Assembly (NCBI GenBank): GCA_949287785.1
Contig: CASEHR010000145.1
Span: 1-10,244 of the forward strand
DNA: 10,244 nt
Direction: 5' to 3'
Source: an uncultured Bacillota bacterium
Lineage (GTDB): Bacteria > Bacillota_I > Bacilli_A > Erysipelotrichales > Erysipelotrichaceae
The notes below the pieces were generated by a model, which had not been told where the DNA came from, did no database searches, and saw only the letters and a program-made list of their open reading frames with translations. The position numbers were made by a program, and so were the translations under genes. Below, one piece after another: positions 6,207 through 10,244 of this stretch (position 1 is the stretch's first letter; each line of letters begins with the position of its first letter).

Positions 6207-6911
6207 ATGCGCAATCCAGTATTTACCTATGTCGAAGACCTGAACAAACAGATCGAGACAAGTCAGAAAGAGGCTATCGAAGAGGTCGCCAAAGTCATCG
6301 TCGAATGCATCGATAACGGTGGTATCTTACAAGCCTGGGGCAGCGGTCATAGTTTAGCCGGGGCGATGGAGATATGTCACCGGGCAGGTGGATTCATTCC
6401 GACCAAAAGGCTCAACGAGCCAAGTATGGGGCAGTATGAGACAGTTGAAGGTGTCGGTACCACTTATATGAAGAAAGTCGATGTCAGAAAAGAAGATGTC
6501 GTCTTTGTCATCTCCAACAGCGGCCGTAACCCTTTATGTGTTGAGATCGCATCAGCTGCTAAAGAGAAAGGAGCCAAAGTCGTAGCGATCACGGCTTTAG
6601 AGGCCTCCAAGACTTTAAAGGCTAAGCATTCAAGCGGTAAGAAACTGTATGAAGTAGCGGATTATGTCCTTGATAACTGTACACCGCTGGGTGATTGTTG
6701 TATCGATCTTGCAGGCTTTGATTCCAAGGTCATCGGTCTGAGTATGATCACTACCAGTATCATCATCCAGGCGACGATGTACCGGGCGATGCAGATGATG
6801 ATCGCTAAAGGGGAAGAACCAAAGGTCTACCAATCACAAAATATCGACGGCATGCGGGAGAAGAATGAAGCATTGGAAAAACTGTATGCCGATCGGTTGA
6901 ATCGTCTGTAA
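6207..6911 (+). CDS. SIS-domain phosphosugar-binding protein
   Basis: This 234-residue protein consists of one sugar isomerase (SIS) domain with a helical N-terminal arm, resembling the uncharacterised SIS family of about 240 residues found in Bacillota (UPF0309-like). Visible motifs are GGILQAWGSGHSLAGAMEI (38-56), the first phosphosugar-binding loop; VVFVISNSGRNPLCVEIA (98-115), the Ser-rich second loop; and GAKVVAITALEASKTL. A Cys-rich segment, VLDNCTPLGDCCIDLAG, follows. SIS domains bind phosphosugars and act as isomerases, etherases or regulators; which applies here cannot be read from the sequence. Its position directly after malQ suggests a sugar phosphate role, perhaps related to glucan breakdown, but that is inference. 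A perfect hairpin terminator follows the stop. Confidence 0.87.
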   Translation: MRNPVFTYVEDLNKQIETSQKEAIEEVAKVIVECIDNGGILQAWGSGHSLAGAMEICHRAGGFIPTKRLNEPSMGQYETVEGVGTTYMKKVDVRKEDVVFVISNSGRNPLCVEIASAAKEKGAKVVAITALEASKTLKAKHSSGKKLYEVADYVLDNCTPLGDCCIDLAGFDSKVIGLSMITTSIIIQATMYRAMQMMIAKGEEPKVYQSQNIDGMREKNEALEKLYADRLNRL

Positions 6912-6917
6912 GATAGC

Positions 6918-6943
6918 AAAAGGCGCTCTATACAGCGCCTTTT
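6918..6943. terminator. Bidirectional intrinsic terminator between convergent genes
   Basis: AAAAGGCGCT (6918-6927) and AGCGCCTTTT (6934-6943) form a perfect 10-bp stem with a 6-base loop. T-runs close it on both strands, so it can end both the malQ-SIS transcript and the minus-strand yigZ transcript. The minus-strand stop codon (6944-6942) overlaps its edge. Confidence 0.92.
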
Positions 6944-7313
6944 ATGACAGTAAACGATCGATCGAGCGACGATATCTCCGATAGTCTTTATCCTGCTTCT
7001 TCGCCGCTTTGATCCTTTCGCGTTTATCCCTGTTCAGCTTATAGCGGATGAGCTTGAAAAGAGCCAGGGCTTTGATGATGTTATAGAAGGTATGTCGTAA
7101 TTTATTGATGACAGCCTGATATTTGATATCGATGACCATCAGTTTATCTCTGATATCAAAAGCCTTCTTTTCAAGATCGTCATATTTGCCATAGACCGTT
7201 TTTAAAGACAGCGACAAACGGATCAGATAAATGATCAGAATGATGCCGATGACGATATAGATATAGGGAATGTACCTGTTGACAAGCCTTAAGAATGATA
7301 ATACTTCCTGCAT
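6942..7313 (-). CDS. Small basic membrane protein of unknown function
   Basis: I do not recognise this 123-residue protein. It has one strong membrane helix (about residues 15-35, YIPYIYIVIGIILIIYLIRL), then a region rich in charged residues with heptad-like hydrophobics (LEKKAFDIRDKLMVIDIKYQAVINKL). The end is very basic, with many Lys/Arg between about residues 85 and 119 (KLNRDKRERIKAAKKQDKDYRRYRR). The layout vaguely recalls DUF948-like stress or cell-envelope proteins, but I cannot support that. The start at 7313 is preferred to the longer frame from 7430 because the extra 39 codons overlap yigZ out of frame and look non-biological. It lies 7 bases after the yigZ stop. A GAGG 12 nt upstream is too distant for a good SD, while a perfect TATAAT lies 6 nt upstream. 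Confidence 0.7.
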   Translation of the reverse strand: MQEVLSFLRLVNRYIPYIYIVIGIILIIYLIRLSLSLKTVYGKYDDLEKKAFDIRDKLMVIDIKYQAVINKLRHTFYNIIKALALFKLIRYKLNRDKRERIKAAKKQDKDYRRYRRSIDRLLS

Positions 7314-7319
7314 GATCCA

Positions 7320-7325
7320 ATTATA
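7320..7325 (-). promoter_or_regulatory. Perfect -10 (TATAAT) overlapping the yigZ stop, 6 nt before the next ATG
   Basis: On the minus strand TATAAT (7325-7320) is followed by TGGATC and ATG at 7313. It overlaps the yigZ stop codon (7323-7321). The -35 region is poor, so activity is less certain than for divIC, but the spacing is the same as for the divIC and yigZ starts. Confidence 0.42.
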
Positions 7326-7917
7326 CCTCAACATCGACTTCAATACACTGTTCTTTGATGAATAACGGCATGATACCTTTGGTGTATGCGGCGATCTTTT
7401 CGTCGATGCTTTTTTCGACCATAAAATCATAGGTCACATCGACCCCATAGTCGACATTTAGGACGATGGCCTGTGTTCGCAACAGATGATCGATCTTGCT
7501 GGCGATATCATAGGGTATGATGAGCTTATACTCAAGCATCGTCTTCTCTTGGGTGAATGCAGCGTTTTTGAGTGTTTCGGATACCGCTTTGCCATAAGCA
7601 CGGATCAGGCCGCCCATACCGAGTTTGATACCACCGAAATAACGCACAACGACAGCACCGACATCGGTAAGACCGCTTTTTTCAAGGGCTGTTAAGATCG
7701 GCAGTCCGGCACTGCCGCTCGGTTCACCATCATCGTTGGATCTTCTGGCATCTTTGCCAAGGTAGGCGCTGCAGTGATGGGTGGCATCGTAATGTCTTTT
7801 TTTGATAGTGCTCAAATAGTCGTTGAATTCATCGATATCATCGATCCGTCTGATATAACAGATGAATTCGCTTTTTTCGACAGTGATCGAATGAGTATAC
7901 TCGCCTTTAATGTACAT
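7321..7917 (-). CDS. yigZ: YigZ/IMPACT family protein
   Basis: This 198-residue protein belongs to the YigZ/IMPACT (UPF0029) family, whose eukaryotic relatives modulate the GCN2 stress kinase; the bacterial role is unsettled. The N-terminal domain shows the family signatures: THHCSAYLGKD (46-56), NDDGEPSGSAGLPIL (61-75) and VVVRYFGGIKLGMGGLIRAYG (89-109). A smaller C-terminal ferredoxin-like domain follows (from ~127). Length is normal for the family. The start at 7917 is selected because MYIKGEYTHSITVEKSEF matches the family N-terminus. The 53 upstream in-frame codons run through the promoter region and into the divergent PHP gene. No SD precedes the ATG; instead a perfect TATAAT lies 6 nt upstream. 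A small membrane protein gene follows after 7 bases and shares the terminator. Confidence 0.93.
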   Translation of the reverse strand: MYIKGEYTHSITVEKSEFICYIRRIDDIDEFNDYLSTIKKRHYDATHHCSAYLGKDARRSNDDGEPSGSAGLPILTALEKSGLTDVGAVVVRYFGGIKLGMGGLIRAYGKAVSETLKNAAFTQEKTMLEYKLIIPYDIASKIDHLLRTQAIVLNVDYGVDVTYDFMVEKSIDEKIAAYTKGIMPLFIKEQCIEVDVEV

Positions 7918-7923
7918 ATCTTT

Positions 7924-7951
7924 ATTATAAATGATAGGAGTTATTAGTAAA
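7924..7951 (-). promoter_or_regulatory. Predicted leaderless promoter of yigZ
   Basis: On the minus strand TTTACT (7951-7946, 4/6 to TTGACA), a 16-base spacer and a perfect TATAAT (7929-7924) are followed by AAAGAT and the ATG at 7917. The predicted transcription start is the A of the ATG. The -10 plus spacer plus ATG is nearly identical to that of divIC. On the plus strand the same 77-base intergenic region must hold the PHP gene promoter. The best candidate there is TTATAA (7925-7930) with TAAAAT (7948-7953), which I regard as weak. Confidence 0.62.
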
Positions 7952-7994
7952 ATACCACTGTCTATGTTAACATCATAACAAAGAAGGAGGCCAT

Positions 7995-8885
7995 ATGATC
8001 GATCTGCATATACATAGTCATTACAGTGATGACGGGGAATATTCCCCGCAAGAATTATTGGACATTGCCCGATCAAAAGGGATCAGGATCATGGCGATCG
8101 CCGACCACAACTGTGTTAGAGCCAATCGGGAAGCAAGCAAGCTGGCTGAGCTATATGATATCCGTTATATCAAAGCTATCGAGATCGATTGTGATTTCCA
8201 TGGTGTCAAGCTGCATGTCTTGGGCTATGGCGTCGATGATGGTGACAGCCGATATCAAAGACTTGAAGAGAATATCAGAAAACAGGAAATATCAAACGGT
8301 AAGCGGAAGATCGAACTCACCGAGAGCCTTGGTTTTAAGGTCGACCAGAAGAAACTCGACATGATCAGCAAAGACGGTGTCTATGCCGGCGAGCATTTTG
8401 CGAAAGTCTTGCTGAATGATGAGCAATATCTTGACAATGAGCTGTTAAGACCTTACCGGCCGGGCAATGAAAGAGGAGATAATCCTTATGTCAATTTCTT
8501 CTGGGATTATTATGCGCAGGGCAAACCGTGTTATACAAAGGTAGACTATATGAGTCTTGAGGAGTGTGTCGGTCTTATTCACGATACCGGCGGCAAAGCT
8601 ATCCTGGCTCATCCCGGTAATAATCTGCAAGGAAGATTTGAACTTTTCGATATGATGGTCCCATTGGGGATCGACGGCGTTGAAGCTTTCAGCAGTTATC
8701 ACGATCTTGAAACATGCCTCTATTTCAAAGACAAGGCATTGGCTTATGGTCTTATATATACGACCGGCAGTGATTTCCATGGCAAGACCAAACCGCGTAT
8801 CGTCATGGGTCAGACCATGTGTCAGGATATCGGATATATCGAAAAAGAACTCATCGACAACAAGCTCATCCCAGAAGAAAGTTAA
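7995..8885 (+). CDS. PHP-domain metal-dependent phosphoesterase
   Basis: This 296-residue cytoplasmic protein is a PHP-fold phosphoesterase of the TrpH/YciV (RNase AM-like) type. Members hydrolyse nucleoside 3',5'-bisphosphates or act as 5'-3' exoribonucleases with a trinuclear metal site. Likely metal ligands are visible in family order: H5 and H7 with D12 (DLHIHSHYSDD), D37-H38 (IADHN), E63 (AIEID), H74 (KLHVLGYG), H206 (LAHPG), and D260 and H262 (GSDFHG). A central insertion (about 85-180) separates the halves, as in this family. The start is fixed by AAGGAGG (7984-7990) 4 nt before the ATG. It is divergent from yigZ across 77 bases. The exact substrate is inferred from family resemblance only. 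No terminator is obvious before the next gene. Confidence 0.88.
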   Translation: MIDLHIHSHYSDDGEYSPQELLDIARSKGIRIMAIADHNCVRANREASKLAELYDIRYIKAIEIDCDFHGVKLHVLGYGVDDGDSRYQRLEENIRKQEISNGKRKIELTESLGFKVDQKKLDMISKDGVYAGEHFAKVLLNDEQYLDNELLRPYRPGNERGDNPYVNFFWDYYAQGKPCYTKVDYMSLEECVGLIHDTGGKAILAHPGNNLQGRFELFDMMVPLGIDGVEAFSSYHDLETCLYFKDKALAYGLIYTTGSDFHGKTKPRIVMGQTMCQDIGYIEKELIDNKLIPEES

Positions 8886-8915
8886 ATCAATAATTTATGC
8901 CAGACGGTCTTTTTG

Positions 8916-8924
8916 TGTTATACT
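8916..8924 (+). promoter_or_regulatory. Extended -10 immediately upstream of the MATE gene
   Basis: TGTTATACT is an extended -10 (TGn plus TATACT, 5/6 to TATAAT). Its last base is 9 nt before the ATG at 8934, so transcription would begin within about three bases of the start codon. There is no SD between the two and no good -35, which an extended -10 can tolerate. Confidence 0.55.
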
Positions 8925-8933
8925 ACCACAGTT

Positions 8934-10244
8934 ATGTCGAAGAGAAATTCAGATAAGATGGCCACATGGCCGATAGGTAAATTACTGTATTCGATGGCTT
9001 TACCGGCTGTCATTTCCTTATTCATCCAGTCGATGTACAACATCGTCGATACGATGTATATATCCCAATACAGTCAGGATGCGATGTTTGCGATCGGGTT
9101 AGTTTTCCCTTTACAGCAGGCGGCTCTCAGTCTGGCTTTAGGTACCGGTGTCGGTATCGGGACATTGGTGTCAAGAAGACTTGGTGAGAAAAGACACGAA
9201 GAAGCCAATAAGGTAGCGACAACAGGGCTTATGATCTCTTTTGTCCATATCGCGATCGTCTTTTTGATCGGTCTGTTTCTGACAGAACCGTTCTTAGGTC
9301 TTTTTACAGACAGGCAGGAGATCATCGCTTTAGGAGCGGAGTATCTTTATATCGTCATGCTTTTGAACTTCGGGCAATTCCTCTCGGTGGTCTTTGAAAG
9401 GATCTTGCAGGCGCAGGGCAATATGATCGTGCCGATGATCTCTTTGATCGCCGGCGCTCTTACCAATATCATCCTGGATCCGATCTTCATCTTCGGTCAG
9501 TTCGGGATGCCGGAAATGGGTATGGCCGGAGCAGCGGTAGCGACTGTCGCCGGGCAGATCGTTTCGATGGTCATCGATCTTGCGGTCTTGCTGATCGGTA
9601 AACATGATGTCCAGTTCAAATTCAAAGGTTTCAGGATCGAGGCGGCCAATATCAAGAATATCTACACGGTCGCTTTACCGACAGCGGTCATGAATATGAT
9701 CTCAAGTGTTACAACGACGATGATGAATGGTATTCTGACAAGGTTCAGCGAGAACGCCGTCACTTCACTCAGCTTATATTTCAAGCTGCAGTCCTTTATC
9801 TTCATGCCGTGTTTTGGTTTCAGCCAGGGCTCATTGCCGATCCTCTCATACAATTTCGGTTCCAGGAATAAAGACCGTTACTTTAAGACGGCGAAGCTCT
9901 ATATGATCAGTGCTCTTGTCGTCATGACGATCGGTACGGCACTGTTTGTGCTGACACCGGAACTCATGCTCGGTTTCTTTGCGATGGACGATGCTTTGAA
10001 AGAAGTTGCTGTTGTAACTTTGCGGATCGTTTCCCTCTCGTTTTTACCGGCAGCCTGCTCGATCGTCTTCAATACCGTCTTCCAATCCTTCGGTCAGGGT
10101 ACGACTTCAATGATCCAGTCGATCTTAAGACAGATCGGATTCCTCATTCCTTTGGCTTATCTTTTGAGCAATATCTCTTTAGAAGCTGTTTGGTATTCCT
10201 ATCCGATCGCAGAGGTATTGGTAGTCATCATCTTTATCCCATTG
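8934..10244 (+). CDS. MATE family efflux transporter (3' end outside window)
   Basis: The frame from ATG 8934 stays open to the last base, giving 437 residues with no stop. That is close to the usual ~450 for the family, so only a short tail is missing. MATE proteins are cation-coupled antiporters of the cytoplasmic membrane that export drugs or metabolites. The N-terminus is diagnostic: WPIGKLLYSMALPAVISLFI, then QSMYNIVDTMYISQYS. Family-typical segments follow: GTGVGIGTLVSRRLGEKRHE, ERILQAQGNMIVPMI, NIILDPIFIFGQFGMPEMGM with AGAAVATVAGQ, and in the second half ALPTAVMNMISSV and GFSQGSLPILSYNFG. About eleven to twelve membrane helices are visible. The start at 8934 is supported by the adjacent -10 and by MATE N-termini; ATG 8958 is possible but would leave little before the first helix. 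Substrate is unknown. Confidence 0.93.
   Translation, partial: MSKRNSDKMATWPIGKLLYSMALPAVISLFIQSMYNIVDTMYISQYSQDAMFAIGLVFPLQQAALSLALGTGVGIGTLVSRRLGEKRHEEANKVATTGLMISFVHIAIVFLIGLFLTEPFLGLFTDRQEIIALGAEYLYIVMLLNFGQFLSVVFERILQAQGNMIVPMISLIAGALTNIILDPIFIFGQFGMPEMGMAGAAVATVAGQIVSMVIDLAVLLIGKHDVQFKFKGFRIEAANIKNIYTVALPTAVMNMISSVTTTMMNGILTRFSENAVTSLSLYFKLQSFIFMPCFGFSQGSLPILSYNFGSRNKDRYFKTAKLYMISALVVMTIGTALFVLTPELMLGFFAMDDALKEVAVVTLRIVSLSFLPAACSIVFNTVFQSFGQGTTSMIQSILRQIGFLIPLAYLLSNISLEAVWYSYPIAEVLVVIIFIPL

Noticed and set aside
7314..7430. Longer form of the small membrane protein starting at 7430
   Set aside because: The 39 additional codons are out-of-frame yigZ sequence with no membrane-protein character, and no SD or promoter precedes them.
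7918..8076. Extension of yigZ to 8076
   Set aside because: The added codons run antisense into the PHP gene and through the intergenic promoter; family homology starts at 7917.
8886..8933. Terminator between the PHP gene and the MATE gene (AGACGGTCT followed by TTTT)
   Set aside because: The stem would be only three to four base pairs, and the T-rich stretch is better explained as spacer upstream of the extended -10.

Overview
The window is a gene-dense chromosomal stretch from a low-to-moderate-GC Gram-positive bacterium. A DivIC-type septum protein, a feoA-feoB operon with a FeoB-associated Cys-rich microprotein, a small FUSC/aromatic-acid-exporter-type membrane protein, AAGGAGG Shine-Dalgarno (SD) sites and simple hairpin terminators all point to Bacillota. 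My best guess is the Erysipelotrichia, but that is inference from overall style, not from a marker gene. I see no IS element, phage gene, CRISPR array, tRNA or rRNA.

Layout. 1-1328 (+): the C-terminal part of UDP-glucose 6-dehydrogenase, with its active-site Cys at the second visible codon, translationally coupled to a PfkB-family fructokinase. 1294-1806 (-): a short FUSC-type membrane protein that converges on and overlaps the fructokinase end. 1807-1872: a compact divergent promoter region with a Fur-box-like sequence. 1873-4245 (+): the ferrous iron uptake operon feoA-feoB plus a 38-residue Cys-rich single-pass microprotein. 4311-4694 (+): divIC, followed by a hairpin terminator. 4730-6911 (+): 4-alpha-glucanotransferase (malQ) and an SIS-domain phosphosugar-binding protein as a two-gene unit, ending at a bidirectional terminator. 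7917-6942 (-): yigZ/IMPACT-family protein and a small basic membrane protein. 7995-8885 (+): a PHP-domain phosphoesterase. 8934-10244 (+): a MATE-family transporter running off the window. Intergenic gaps are all under about 80 bases, so no long gene-free stretch exists.

How the genes relate. The genes are mainly housekeeping: sugar-nucleotide and sugar metabolism, glucan remodelling, Fe(II) import, cell division and efflux. The feo cluster and malQ plus the SIS gene are the clearest functional units.

The most interesting signal lies in the start sites rather than the proteins. divIC, yigZ and the small membrane gene each have a perfect TATAAT exactly 6 nt before the ATG and no usable SD. 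The FUSC gene has an extended -10 TGTTATCAT at the same 6-nt offset, and the MATE gene has TGTTATACT 9 nt before its ATG. With standard promoter geometry, transcription would begin at or within a few bases of the A of ATG, so these mRNAs should be leaderless. Other genes (feoA, feoB, malQ, SIS gene, PHP gene) have normal SD sites, so two initiation modes appear to coexist.
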